Shown here: positions 16,310 to 25,513 of the stretch, in pieces | Layout: every line of letters begins with the position of its first letter | Position numbering within the stretch: position 1 is the stretch's first letter | IMG/VR virus record: IMGVR_UViG_3300002835_000391 | Coordinates: 1-42,023 of that record | DNA length: 42,023 bases | Strand: one strand, 5' to 3' | From: a virus | Notes under the pieces: model-generated | What the model saw: only the letters and a program-made list of their open reading frames with translations | Databases searched by the model: none | Told to the model about the DNA's origin: nothing | Position numbers and translations under genes: made by a program

Positions 16310-17676
16310 TGTCCAAGTGGACCGATCTGGTCGAAGGTTACTTGAGCCATGCGGGCCGCAACCCGCGGTCGGCGCATGTTGCTTCGCAGGTGGCCAGCAA
16401 CCCGGCTCTTCAGCGCGAGCTGGAGGAGGCCGCGGAGATGGGGCGGCAGAACAAGGTCTTTGCGCAAGTGGCGGGCACATACGAAATGCCGACCGTGGAT
16501 CGCGCCGCCGGGGCGTACGGTGGCCGAGGCCAGCCAGGGCGGCGTTCGGTAGAGGAACTTGCTCGCGAGGGGGTGGCCGAAGAGTTGGGGCCCTACTTCC
16601 GCGAAGCCCCGATGGCCCAGGTCAACGACGCTCAGTCGCTTCTGAACCCCACCATGGGCGGCGAGGATTTGATCGCACGGCTAGAGGGCATGACCCCAAA
16701 GCCGCAGTACATGTACGACTTGCTGCCCGACACATCGATGCAGTTTGAGTTGAGCGATCTGACCCCCGGCCAGATGGCAGCTATGAATCCGCCGCGCGCA
16801 CCGGAGCCCGATCTCATGGCCGCCTTCCGCGGCGACTTTGAGCGACAGGGCGACCGGCTGGCGGCAGAGATGAGTGCGCTGGGTGATGATGTTGCCGCCC
16901 AAGCTGCTCCGCCGCCACCCAAGGCGGCACCACCCGCGCCGACACTTGACGCCGAGGGCCGTGCATATCTGCGCGCCGCCATGGACCGCGCACACCCAAG
17001 GGGCGCTGACTATCTGCGTGGCGACATCGGCCTACCGGACCTGCGTGGCCCGCGCGCCCTGGACGACATCGAAGTGCCCACCCGCTCGCCGCGCGGTGCC
17101 GATCCAAGCAGGCCGCGAGTCAGCGACAACGCTCGCCGCGCCGCGGCGGCCGCTGGCATTGGGGCTCTCGGTGTCGCCGCAAACCTGGGAATGCGACAGG
17201 TGGTCGATCAAATCCCAGGCGGAACAACGCGCGGCTCCAGCACGGCCGACCTCGCAGCCGAGACTTCGCCGCCACCCTCGGTCACTACGCAAGAGCCTGC
17301 ACCAATCGATTACGCGCAGATGGCCCGGGACAAGATTCGGCAGGCCAATGAGATTCAGTTGCGTGAGGGCCGCATCACGCCTGAGTCGGCAGCCTTGAGC
17401 CGCGAAGCCGATGCTCTGTATCTGCGTGCTGCCGAGGGAAGGCGGGCGGGGAACCAGCCGCCCATCATGCCAGTCGAACAACAGAACGCCCAGACGAGTG
17501 CCATCCGCGCCCGGCGTGGGCCAGAGGGCGCTGATCCCCGATCTGCCGCTCGCCGCATTATGGCCGACCTCAACGCTGGCCGACTTCCCCCAGCCCAGCG
17601 TGCTGCCGCCCAGGCGGAAATGCAGCGTCTGTATCGGATGGCCGACCAATACGACAACGCTAGGAGAGCCGGATGA
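16309..17676 (+). CDS. Internal virion / ejection protein candidate
   Basis: 455 residues, mostly helical, with Pro-rich linkers (APPPPKAAPPAP near residues 200-215) and a short hydrophobic stretch AAAAAGIGALGVAANLGM near residue 290 that might insert in a membrane. The C-terminal part is helical and Arg/Ala-rich. Size, position between nozzle and the largest virion gene, and ATGA coupling downstream fit the medium-sized ejection proteins of podoviruses. No enzyme motif seen. Confidence 0.5.
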   Translation: MSKWTDLVEGYLSHAGRNPRSAHVASQVASNPALQRELEEAAEMGRQNKVFAQVAGTYEMPTVDRAAGAYGGRGQPGRRSVEELAREGVAEELGPYFREAPMAQVNDAQSLLNPTMGGEDLIARLEGMTPKPQYMYDLLPDTSMQFELSDLTPGQMAAMNPPRAPEPDLMAAFRGDFERQGDRLAAEMSALGDDVAAQAAPPPPKAAPPAPTLDAEGRAYLRAAMDRAHPRGADYLRGDIGLPDLRGPRALDDIEVPTRSPRGADPSRPRVSDNARRAAAAAGIGALGVAANLGMRQVVDQIPGGTTRGSSTADLAAETSPPPSVTTQEPAPIDYAQMARDKIRQANEIQLREGRITPESAALSREADALYLRAAEGRRAGNQPPIMPVEQQNAQTSAIRARRGPEGADPRSAARRIMADLNAGRLPPAQRAAAQAEMQRLYRMADQYDNARRAG

Positions 17677-19136
17677 GGACGCTCACTTCCCGCCAGATGG
17701 ACCTTGGCCGTCGCCAACTGGATATTGAGGACGAACTGATTGCGCAGGGCATGGCTCCGCGAGACGCTGCCGCGGTTGCCGCTCGCAGTGTAATGTCGGC
17801 GGGCAACGGGGCAGAGCTTGACAACCTCGCCGCCGCCGCCACTCCTCTCAGCGTTGAGCCGATGGTAGGCGTCAGCCCAGAGTCGCTGCCCGCCGATGAG
17901 TATGGCGCTGTCTCCGGGCGGGCGGTACGCGAGGCCAATCGCTCGCTCCCAGACGCCGAGGCCGCCTTGGCCCAAGAGCAGGGCTTGGCACGCGAGATCA
18001 TGCGCGGCTTCCGCGAGTCGAATCGCAACTGGCAGGCAGAGGGCGACAGGCAGTACGCGCAGGAGTATGGCCTGGGTGGGTTTGAGAATGGGGCTGGCGC
18101 CACTGACCTAGACTTGCGCCGTCAGATCCAAGATCAGCAGGGCTACATTCGCACTCAGCAGGGCATGGTTCCCGTTGGGCCGCAGGTGACGCCCGAGCGG
18201 ATTGAGGCACGGCGTGATTTTGCTGAGTGGGCCAACGAAACCCCAGGCTCCGAGCGGCAGGCTCAGTACGACCCCGGGAGCTATGAGCAGTTCCGAGAGG
18301 GCGTGCGGGACGATATTCGCAATCGGGCGCAGTGGGAGGAGATGACGTTTGGCGCGGGCCCCGACCGGGCCGTGTCACCGCTCCAGAAGCAGAACCGTGC
18401 AGCTCGGCGTGCTTCGGAGGGCCGCGTGCGTGACGCCCAGCGTGGTGATTTCTACAAAGATCGCCTGATGGTTGACGCTGGCGTGAGCGGGCCTGCCCCG
18501 GGGCCTGACGCTCCCCTGGAGGAACTAGAGCGCGCCGCCTACCGCGAACGGTACGCCGCCCGGCAGAACGAACTGGCTGCCCGCGAGCAGGCCGTGGAGC
18601 GCCGCCGGATGGCACAGAGCAATCCTCTGGAGTACATGAATCGCAACGACATCAGCGATTGGAATCGTTTTGCCGCGGCGCAGAGTGTGCTGGGCGGCCG
18701 GGTGCGTGGCGCTACGCCGAATGATGTAGCGGAGGCCCACAATGCACAGCTCACGCAGCTTGGGCTGCGGGTGGCGCAGGGCCAGGGATTCCAGCAGACG
18801 CCTCCTGGGCAGGCGGAGTTGATCCAGCAAAAGATCGATGAGGGCAAGCCCGTTCAGGTCCGCGCCCAAGAGGCTGTTGCCGCAGGACGCCTGAACGACC
18901 CCACCATCCTGTCGTACGCTGACGATTTGGTGCATTCCAACTACAGCTCTCGCCCTGGCATGCTTGGGGTTTCGACGTACTTCACTGACAACGAGGTGCG
19001 GCTTGCCGCCCAGCGGCTGGCCGCCGACACGGGCCTCAAGTTGCCCGAAGCGGAGCAAGTCCTGCGGCGGATACAAGAGGACCGCAACCGCGGCGCCAAT
19101 GCGTCCAACATCGCATCCTTCTTCTACGACCAGTAG
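17673..19136 (+). CDS. Internal virion / ejection protein candidate
   Basis: 487 residues, starting in an ATGA overlap. Long amphipathic helices rich in Arg, Glu, Ala and Gln (ERAAYRERYAARQNELAARE) predominate, with DLDLRRQIQDQQGYIRTQQG near the middle. The C-terminus (DNEVRLAAQRLAADTG, VLRRIQEDRNRG) is again helical. No transglycosylase or protease motif was found. Likely a structural ejection protein. Confidence 0.5.
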   Translation: MRTLTSRQMDLGRRQLDIEDELIAQGMAPRDAAAVAARSVMSAGNGAELDNLAAAATPLSVEPMVGVSPESLPADEYGAVSGRAVREANRSLPDAEAALAQEQGLAREIMRGFRESNRNWQAEGDRQYAQEYGLGGFENGAGATDLDLRRQIQDQQGYIRTQQGMVPVGPQVTPERIEARRDFAEWANETPGSERQAQYDPGSYEQFREGVRDDIRNRAQWEEMTFGAGPDRAVSPLQKQNRAARRASEGRVRDAQRGDFYKDRLMVDAGVSGPAPGPDAPLEELERAAYRERYAARQNELAAREQAVERRRMAQSNPLEYMNRNDISDWNRFAAAQSVLGGRVRGATPNDVAEAHNAQLTQLGLRVAQGQGFQQTPPGQAELIQQKIDEGKPVQVRAQEAVAAGRLNDPTILSYADDLVHSNYSSRPGMLGVSTYFTDNEVRLAAQRLAADTGLKLPEAEQVLRRIQEDRNRGANASNIASFFYDQ

Positions 19137-19139
19137 CTC

Positions 19140-22100
19140 ATGGCGCGATCCCCGTTATTCGACATCTACGATCCCTACGGGGAACTGGAAGAGCGTGCCC
19201 GCCTGGGCATGTTGGATGACGAGGACTACCTCCTCGCTGGCCCCGTAGAGCTTCGCAAGCCAACCCTCTCCGACCTCATGCCAGAGGAGGAGAAGAAGGG
19301 CTGGCTCAACAGCCTTGCGGAGATGGGGTCTTCGGGCCTTGCCACGGCAGGATATCTGCTAGACACGCCCGGGGCTATCGTTCGCGGCGTGTTGGCTGGT
19401 GATCCTCTCTCGGCCTTTGGCTCCAGCGAAGACCGCGTCACTGGCCGCGAGTTGCTGCGGCAGTACGGGGCGATTGGCGAGGATGACAATTGGGGCAACT
19501 TCGCAGGCGGGGTGGCGGCGGAAGCCCTTTTAGATCCGTTCACGTACGGCACGCTCGGTCTTTCTCTTCTCGGCCGCGGGGCGTTGAGCCAGACCGGCAA
19601 GGCCATGAAGGCGGCGGGGCTGCTCCGGGATAGCGCCGTTGACTCTGCTGGACGCCTGAATGCGCTCCGGTTTCAAGACAACCTGCCGCTGCGTAATGAC
19701 CCCATCCCCACCCCTCGCGTGCGTGAATACAATCGCCGCCTGACCCCCGAGCGGGCGATTGCGTTCTTGGATCCCGCAGACCAAGCCGCGGCTACCGCCA
19801 GACTGCAATCGCAGTTTGAGAGATTCGGCGTCGATCCCGTAGCAGGCATGACTCAGCGCGCCGGAGTGCTGGACAACATCCGCATCCCTGGAACGAACGT
19901 CGGCTTTGAGATTGGCGGCGGGGCGCTCGGTGATGCGATTGCGGAAGGCTTTGATAGATTCGGCAACTTCACCAAGATGGCGCCCGTTATCGGCCCAGTG
20001 ACCCGCACCGCCGCGGCGTTATTCGACCAGAACGTCGGCGGCCTTGGCACAGTTAGTTCCAACATGGAGCTAACAAACGATCTTCAGTTCGCCAAGCGTG
20101 CCGCCAGGGTCAATGCCCGCAACAAACAGGAGGCTCTGGATCGGGCCTACTCGCTTCTCCAGTACGACGCTCGCAACGCCGATGTCCCTGATGCGGTCCC
20201 AAGCAGCTACCTGCCGGGAGGAGCCACCATCCCCAAGGAGCTGCGAACCTTTGATAGCCAGACGCTTTGGGATCGTCTGGCAGATTACGTGGAGGCCCGC
20301 CCGCTTCCCGGGCCAACTCTGACCGGCGCGCCGCTGCGGACAACCGGAGACGATGTCGCTGACTACGTCCTAGAGAATGTTCCTGAGTTCCGTGCCATTC
20401 GGGATCGGTTTGCCAACCTTGGCCCCGAAGCCGTGCAGGCCGCCCGAGACGCCGGACTTGCCACCCCCGTCGCGCAATCCCGCGGAGCCGGTGGGTTCAT
20501 TCCGCGGCAGCTTCGCCGGTTCTTGGACCCGTCTCCGCCCGACATCCCGGGCGGCGAGCCCTATGACTTCCGGTCTTGGGGCCGGGACGAGCGGGCGTTC
20601 TCCGTGCAGGACAACTTCGGCCGCTCCCGCGATCCTGCCTACGATCTGCCCGGCGGGATCCGGGCCTTCCGATATCTGACCGGCAATGTCGATCCGCTTC
20701 TGGATTCCCGGGCCCTCCAGCAAGACCTAATCGCCGCGCCTTCGGACAAAGCTCGGCGTGTCCTTTTGCGGCGTGCCCTGCGGACGCTGGGCGACATCGA
20801 TGACGCCGCGTTCACATTTGACGGCAAGACCAACCCATACCGCTATATCACCGAGAACGTGCGGAACTCTCGGGCCTATCAGGCAGCAGACCCGGCCGAG
20901 CAGGCAGCGATGCTCGCAACCGCACAGCGGGAAGTGAACACCAACTATGAGAAGCTCGGCCAGCTTCTGATGAAGGCCGACACGCAGTTCGCGGATCAAG
21001 GCGTTGGCATTTTCGACACCCCGTCCTGGAACAACGCGCTGCGGTATGAGCGCGGCCAAGCGGATAACCTTGCCAACGCTGACCAGCTCTTCGCCATGCT
21101 GCGGCGGCGGGTTGACCCGACGCCCGCCGGAAGGGTTGTGGGTGGGCAGAGCGTATCGCTTGCTGACGCCGCCCGCGAACTCGGCTTCGATCCCAAGAAC
21201 TTCGCCAACCGTTGGATGCAGCAGGCGCCACCCGCCCAGCGGGTGCCACTGGATGAACTGTCGATCCCGCGGCAGTTTGTGGACGCGATGCGTGTCCTGA
21301 CTCCGCAAAGTCGACTGGCGCTTCCGGAGCGCGGCCTGCTCAACGCTGCCGATCAATTCACCAGCGCCTTTAAGATCGGCGCCCTCGCAAGCCCAGCATT
21401 CCATGTGCGTAATCAGTACAGCGGCATGTACAACGCCGCCACGGAAGGGGCCCTCAATCCGCTGGACATGATCGCCGCCGCCCAAGCCAGCGGTGGCAAC
21501 TACGAATCGTTGGCCCGCCGTGCCCAAGGCGGGCGGTCGCCGTATCGCAACCTCTCCACCGCCGAGGCCCTGCGGCAGTTCATTGGCGACTCCAGCTCCC
21601 AGAGGCTTGCGTCTGGCAATGTGATTAGCGACATCTCCGGGGTGGACGACCCGGGTCGCATTGGCGGCATGTTTGTCGGATCGGGTCCGACGATTGCGGA
21701 GTCCCCCCGCCAAGCCTTGCAGCAGGGCCGCCGGGCCGATCCCGCCAACCGGACTTGGGGCAACTTCCTTGGCGACCTGCTTTCGATGCGCGGCGTGGGC
21801 ATCACCCGCGAGCCCCGGCCGTACCAGACCAACCCGCTCTTGGCCTTTAATGACGCGGTCGGCAACCGCACGGAAGACACGCTGCGGATCGGCACGTTCC
21901 TCACCCTGATTCGCCAAGGCGTGGATCCGGCTGAAGCGGGCGACACGGTACGCCGCCTGCTCGTTGACTATTCGCCTTCTGCGTTCACCGACTTTGAGCG
22001 CAACGTGATGAAGCGGGTCGCGCCGTTTTATAGTTTTCAGAAAGGAATTTTGCCGAGCATTGCGGAGAACACGCTCTATCGTCCCGGCGGGTTGCAGGGC

Positions 22101-22880
22101 CAGACCATCCGCGCCGTGACCCGAGGCACCGAGCCGAGCGAAGACAACTTCATCCCTGAGTACCTGCGGCAGTCGGCTGCGATTCCACTTCCAGAAGGCT
22201 GGCCGTCGCTCCTGGGCGGCGAGCCAGCGGAAGGGTTGCAGCGGTACATCACCAACATCGATCTGCCGTTTGAGTCCACGCTTAACCTGTTCACCCCAGG
22301 CGTGGGTACGACTGCTGCGGCCCGGCTTGCTGACACCATCCAGAAGACGGGCAGCAACATCCTCGGGCAGACGAACCCGCTCATCAAAGCCCCGTTGGAG
22401 TACATCACCAACCGGCAGCTCTACACGGGCCGGGATATGTCCGATCTGTACTCCGTGCTGGAGCAAGACCTCGGGCCCATCGGCCGACCGCTGGAGCAGG
22501 CGGTCATCAACTTCGTCCCGTTCGGGGCCCGCGGCATCAGCATGTACCGGCAGTTCAATGATGACCGGCTGGACCCCGTCGATGCCCGGCTCAAGGCAGC
22601 GTTCAACGTCCTGGCTGGCGTGAAGCTGACCGACGTTGACGAGGAGCGGACCAAGCGACAGGCCGCCCGGGGCATGCTCAACCAGATCTTGGAAACCACC
22701 CCAGGCGTCCGGACGTATGAGAACATCACCGTCCCCGACGATGCCCTGCGGTCAATGCCCGAGGATCAGCGGAAGCTCTATCTGCTGTACCGCATCCTCC
22801 AGAGCGATGCCGCCAAGCGGGCCCGCGAGCGGAAAAAGACCGCTTTGGATCCGCTGGAAGTGCTAGGGGCTGTCCGCTAA
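19140..22880 (+). CDS. Very large ejection / polyvalent-type virion protein
   Basis: 1246 residues, the largest gene in the window, 3 nt after the previous stop. A hydrophobic Gly/Ala region lies near residues 60-150 (AVAAEALLDPFTYGTLGLSLLGRG type). Near residue 740 stands FKIGALASPAFHVRNQYSGM followed by ATEGALNPLDM, and later RTEDTLRIGTFLTLIRQG and ERNVMKRVAPFYSFQKG. These phrases resemble the conserved C-terminal domain of large phage proteins that contain 'membrane-associated ejection' or large-polyvalent-protein domains. It probably enters the host with the genome. No catalytic motif was identified in the N-terminal half. Its end overlaps the convergent integrase by 18 nt, leaving no room for a terminator. 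Confidence 0.6.
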   Translation: MARSPLFDIYDPYGELEERARLGMLDDEDYLLAGPVELRKPTLSDLMPEEEKKGWLNSLAEMGSSGLATAGYLLDTPGAIVRGVLAGDPLSAFGSSEDRVTGRELLRQYGAIGEDDNWGNFAGGVAAEALLDPFTYGTLGLSLLGRGALSQTGKAMKAAGLLRDSAVDSAGRLNALRFQDNLPLRNDPIPTPRVREYNRRLTPERAIAFLDPADQAAATARLQSQFERFGVDPVAGMTQRAGVLDNIRIPGTNVGFEIGGGALGDAIAEGFDRFGNFTKMAPVIGPVTRTAAALFDQNVGGLGTVSSNMELTNDLQFAKRAARVNARNKQEALDRAYSLLQYDARNADVPDAVPSSYLPGGATIPKELRTFDSQTLWDRLADYVEARPLPGPTLTGAPLRTTGDDVADYVLENVPEFRAIRDRFANLGPEAVQAARDAGLATPVAQSRGAGGFIPRQLRRFLDPSPPDIPGGEPYDFRSWGRDERAFSVQDNFGRSRDPAYDLPGGIRAFRYLTGNVDPLLDSRALQQDLIAAPSDKARRVLLRRALRTLGDIDDAAFTFDGKTNPYRYITENVRNSRAYQAADPAEQAAMLATAQREVNTNYEKLGQLLMKADTQFADQGVGIFDTPSWNNALRYERGQADNLANADQLFAMLRRRVDPTPAGRVVGGQSVSLADAARELGFDPKNFANRWMQQAPPAQRVPLDELSIPRQFVDAMRVLTPQSRLALPERGLLNAADQFTSAFKIGALASPAFHVRNQYSGMYNAATEGALNPLDMIAAAQASGGNYESLARRAQGGRSPYRNLSTAEALRQFIGDSSSQRLASGNVISDISGVDDPGRIGGMFVGSGPTIAESPRQALQQGRRADPANRTWGNFLGDLLSMRGVGITREPRPYQTNPLLAFNDAVGNRTEDTLRIGTFLTLIRQGVDPAEAGDTVRRLLVDYSPSAFTDFERNVMKRVAPFYSFQKGILPSIAENTLYRPGGLQGQTIRAVTRGTEPSEDNFIPEYLRQSAAIPLPEGWPSLLGGEPAEGLQRYITNIDLPFESTLNLFTPGVGTTAAARLADTIQKTGSNILGQTNPLIKAPLEYITNRQLYTGRDMSDLYSVLEQDLGPIGRPLEQAVINFVPFGARGISMYRQFNDDRLDPVDARLKAAFNVLAGVKLTDVDEERTKRQAARGMLNQILETTPGVRTYENITVPDDALRSMPEDQRKLYLLYRILQSDAAKRARERKKTALDPLEVLGAVR

Positions 22881-23768
22881 CTCCAGCGGCGGGGCCGAGG
22901 GTTGCTCCCGCTTTTCCTCGGCCAGCAGCAGCCTGTCTATGTAGTAGACCTTCATGCCGGGGGTCTTGTGACCTAAGTGTCCACTGGCATCTTTGCCCGC
23001 GATTTCCGCGTAAGTTGCCCCGGATCGTCGCAGAAACTTAGTGCTTCCCGACATTCCGGCCGCCTTGCAAAGACGCCGCATTTGGGCCAAAATCTTGTCT
23101 CTGCAAATCAAGTCCCCGAATATGCGGGGGCCTCGCCGGGGCAGCTTTGCAATAGCCGCCAAGGCGTTGGCATCCAGATAGCAGACATGCGGTTCGCCGG
23201 TCTTGAACTGGCGGATTAGGAGTCTATGGCCACGGATTTGGTCATGTCGAATTTCCAACAAATTCGCCAATCGCAGCCCGGTGGAGTACGCCACCAGCAG
23301 CCATGCTTGCATGAGCGTGCCGTGCGCACACTTCGCTCCCCCAGTCAACTTCGCGGCTACCGACATCAGCCTGCGAATCTCGGCATGGGACCACGCAACT
23401 GGGCTGGGCGGCAGCCGCTTGACCCGTCTGAGGGGGCGAACTATACTCCCGTCCACCAACCCCTCGCTGGCGGCGAAGGCCAACAGGCGCCCGAGCATGC
23501 GGCGGTGGTTGTACACCGTGGAGGGTGCAAGATGGGCAAGAGCTTCGGTCAGGTACGTGTCACAGAGATCGGGAGTCAAGCCCCCGACCTTCCACGGCAG
23601 GCGGCGACAGAAGACCTCAAGCTGCTCCAAGTAGCCGGGGCTCCCGCCGACGCGGTTGCAGTAGGCCCGGGCGAGTTCCAGGATGGTCATGGGGGCTTCC
23701 ACCGGGGGGTCCACCTCCCAACTTACGTCCAGGAGGCTGTGCTTGCATCTCGGCGGAAAAACCGTCAT
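22863..23768 (-). CDS. int: Tyrosine integrase
   Basis: 301 residues. An N-terminal SAM-like core-binding domain (LELARAYCNRVGGS to LVDGSIVRPL, ~30-112) precedes the catalytic domain with R166 in STGLRLANLL, K189 in QFKTGEP, R247 in KFLRRSG, H267 in SGHLGHKTP and the nucleophile Tyr in VYYID (275 or 276). The box II His that normally stands three residues before the second Arg is Lys244 here, a known but less common substitution. ATG 23768 has no good ribosome site; ATG 23690 is an alternative that trims 26 residues before the core-binding domain. It should recombine attP with a host tRNA gene; a candidate attP dyad lies 12 bp upstream. Confidence 0.9.
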   Translation of the reverse strand: MTVFPPRCKHSLLDVSWEVDPPVEAPMTILELARAYCNRVGGSPGYLEQLEVFCRRLPWKVGGLTPDLCDTYLTEALAHLAPSTVYNHRRMLGRLLAFAASEGLVDGSIVRPLRRVKRLPPSPVAWSHAEIRRLMSVAAKLTGGAKCAHGTLMQAWLLVAYSTGLRLANLLEIRHDQIRGHRLLIRQFKTGEPHVCYLDANALAAIAKLPRRGPRIFGDLICRDKILAQMRRLCKAAGMSGSTKFLRRSGATYAEIAGKDASGHLGHKTPGMKVYYIDRLLLAEEKREQPSAPPLELADSP

Positions 23769-23780
23769 AACCGGAACTTC

Positions 23781-23809
23781 GGGCAGCTAGCTCAGTTGGT
23801 TAGCCGCCC
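23781..23809. other. Candidate attP core: tRNA 5'-end sequence within an inverted repeat
   Basis: From 23781 the + strand reads GGGCAGCTA, then GCTCAGTTGGT, then TAGCCGCCC. The outer 9-mers are inverted repeats with one mismatch. The first 23 bases reproduce the acceptor 5' strand, bases 8-9, D-stem and D-loop of a typical bacterial tRNA (TAGCTCAGTTGGTTAG), but no anticodon or T arm follows. This fits an integrase core site: two inverted recombinase arms around a central overlap that matches a host tRNA gene. The partial tRNA cannot be functional by itself. Confidence 0.6.
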
Positions 23810-24026
23810 GTTCTTCTGGCTCGCTTTCCGCCGCTGGCCCATTATCCGCGCGGCCTGGGTTGCCATTCTGGTGACCCGCTTCTGGCTCTCTGCCGCAGGG
23901 CTCGCATGCCTGCTTGTCCTTCTTGGACAGTTTCGCAAAGCCCGTTTGGCACTGTTTCGGCCACGGGGGGGATAGACGGATCGACGCTGCCCCACGGAGG
24001 GGGCTTTTTCACGGAGGACTGAACGC
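23810..24026. other. Intergenic control region, no convincing gene
   Basis: Between the attP dyad and the exonuclease gene both strands contain only short ORFs with poor composition and no ribosome sites. The region holds an inverted repeat TGTCC-N5-GGACA at 23915-23929 that could be an operator, and a terminator-like hairpin at 23989-24009. Confidence 0.4.
23989..24009 (+). terminator. Rho-independent terminator before the recombination operon
   Basis: GCCCC (23989-23993), loop of six bases, GGGGC (24000-24004), then TTTTT. It points along + and lies 17 bp before the ATG of the exonuclease gene, so it could end a short transcript starting upstream or attenuate the operon. Confidence 0.5.
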
Positions 24027-24887
24027 ATGGACAGCGAGATTAATTGGGATGCCCTGCCGGTGATGGTGACCGGCATGGCCAATCAGGCGTACCACCAGAA
24101 GAAGGAGTTCGACGGCCGGTCGTTCCTTTGCTCGGTGCAGAAGGGTGGCGGCGAGGCCCAACTCTGGATGGATCAGGGCCGCTCCCTCTTCGGGGGGAAC
24201 TCGGCCACCACCACGGGCAGCGAGTTTGACGAGATCGTCACAGGTGTCCTTGGCGGCAAGAAGTTCGATGACATGGTGGTGGTGCCACCGGACGATGTCC
24301 TCGGTGCGAACGGCTCCCGCAGCACCAAGGCATACAAGGAATGGGCTGCGACCCAGACCGGCATCTGCGTCACGGCCGACAAGAAGTGGCAGTACAGCAA
24401 GATGCTGGACGCCATGCGGGGCAACGACTCAGTCTATGAGTTGATGACCCTGACCACGCGGACCCAGTTGTCCGTGTTCTTTGAGGCTCACGGCCACAAG
24501 CTGAAGGTTCGGCCGGACGCCTGCACTGAAGGGTTGTGGTGGGATCTCAAGACCACCAGCAGCCCGTGGGACCGCCTGTTCCGTAGCGCGCTGGACTACG
24601 GCTACCTGGAACAGGACTGGCTCTACCAGCAGGGGGCGTACGCCATTGGCTACCCGCCGTTCCGCATGCCGTTTGTGTTCGTCCAGACCATGCCGCCGTT
24701 CTGTTGCCGGGCGTTTGTTCTGCCCGAGCAGATGGTGGCCGAGGCTGGCAAGCGGCTGATTAGCACCATGGAGGAAGTCCGACTGCGACGTTCGACGGGG
24801 GCGTATGTCCCGGCGGATGCGGAGGAGATTCAGGAGATGGCCTTCCCGCAGTGGGCCACACGCCAGGAGGAGGTTGTTGAACTATGA
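24027..24887 (+). CDS. RecE-like PD-(D/E)XK exonuclease
   Basis: 286 residues, GGAGG 9 nt before ATG. The nuclease core is visible: E66 in GSEFDEIVTG, D164 in RPDACTEG, D173-x-K175 in DLKTTSS, and Q196-x3-Y200, the QxxxY helix of RecE/lambda-exonuclease-type enzymes. It should degrade the 5' strand of double-stranded ends to expose 3' single strands. Its immediate partners, overlapping by 4 nt or adjacent, are an ERF annealing protein and SSB, which together make a complete phage recombination module. Confidence 0.82.
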   Translation: MDSEINWDALPVMVTGMANQAYHQKKEFDGRSFLCSVQKGGGEAQLWMDQGRSLFGGNSATTTGSEFDEIVTGVLGGKKFDDMVVVPPDDVLGANGSRSTKAYKEWAATQTGICVTADKKWQYSKMLDAMRGNDSVYELMTLTTRTQLSVFFEAHGHKLKVRPDACTEGLWWDLKTTSSPWDRLFRSALDYGYLEQDWLYQQGAYAIGYPPFRMPFVFVQTMPPFCCRAFVLPEQMVAEAGKRLISTMEEVRLRRSTGAYVPADAEEIQEMAFPQWATRQEEVVEL

Positions 24888-25513
24888 CTGATCACACGGA
24901 AATCTTGGGGCCGTCATCGTCCCCTGCCACGGGCAAGCTGACCGAGGCGTTGGCCAAGGCCCAGGCTGAGTACCAAGCGGTGAAGCTGGACAGTGCTAAC
25001 CCGCACTTTAAGAGTCGCTTTGCTTCGTACCAGCAGTGCTGCGAGTCCCTTCGGGGTCCGCTCACTGCGAATGGATTGTGCCTGCCTGACTTTCGCCCAG
25101 GCTTGGTGGCTGGGCAGTGGGTGCTGGTGGGCACGCTTCGGCATACCAGCGGTGAGTACATCCAGGGATGTGCCCCGCTGATCAATCCGAAGAACGACAT
25201 GCAGGGCTTCGGCGCGGCGATGACCTACGCCAAGCGGACCTTGCTCATGGCCCTGACGGGCGGGTTCAGCGGCGAGCCGGATGACGATGGCAACGCCGTC
25301 CAGTCCACCGCTCCCAAGACGGGCGATGTCTACAAGTCCATGGCCTACGAGCAGGGGGCCAAGAAGGCGATTGCCGAAGCCGAGACGAAGGCCGAGGCGC
25401 AGAAACACTTGGACACGGTGCGGTTGCGGGCGAAGGAAAAGTCCGTAGCGGCCGAGGTGTTCAAGCGGTGTGAGGAAGAGTTCAACCGTGTCTGGCGGAA
25501 GGAGGCCAAGTAA
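24884..25513 (+). CDS. ERF-family single-strand annealing protein
   Basis: 209 residues, starting in an ATGA overlap with the exonuclease. The typical ERF features are present: an N-terminal helix (LTEALAKAQAEYQAVKLD) with HFKSRFASYQ, then GFGAAMTYAKRTLLMALTG and the acidic EPDDDGN shortly after. The protein coats 3' tails and anneals complementary strands. The C-terminal ~60 residues are a charged helical tail. The stop overlaps the SSB start by one base, so the three genes are tightly coupled. Confidence 0.85.
   Translation: MTDHTEILGPSSSPATGKLTEALAKAQAEYQAVKLDSANPHFKSRFASYQQCCESLRGPLTANGLCLPDFRPGLVAGQWVLVGTLRHTSGEYIQGCAPLINPKNDMQGFGAAMTYAKRTLLMALTGGFSGEPDDDGNAVQSTAPKTGDVYKSMAYEQGAKKAIAEAETKAEAQKHLDTVRLRAKEKSVAAEVFKRCEEEFNRVWRKEAK

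Noticed and set aside
20727-22466. 579-codon minus-strand ORF inside the large virion gene
   Set aside because: Long only because of GC-rich codon bias; no motif, and the + frame is the coherent protein.
23781-23860. Complete tRNA gene
   Set aside because: The 5' end and D-loop are convincing, but no anticodon arm, T-arm or GGTTCGA-type sequence follows within a normal or intron-extended distance.
23226-23975. Long + strand ORF opposite the integrase
   Set aside because: Antisense to a clear integrase with all catalytic motifs; the composition is a shadow of that gene, and the tail runs through the attP region.
23792-24082. Basic minus-strand ORF upstream of the integrase, possible excisionase
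   Set aside because: It runs across the terminator and into the exonuclease gene, has no ribosome site and no helix-turn-helix pattern.
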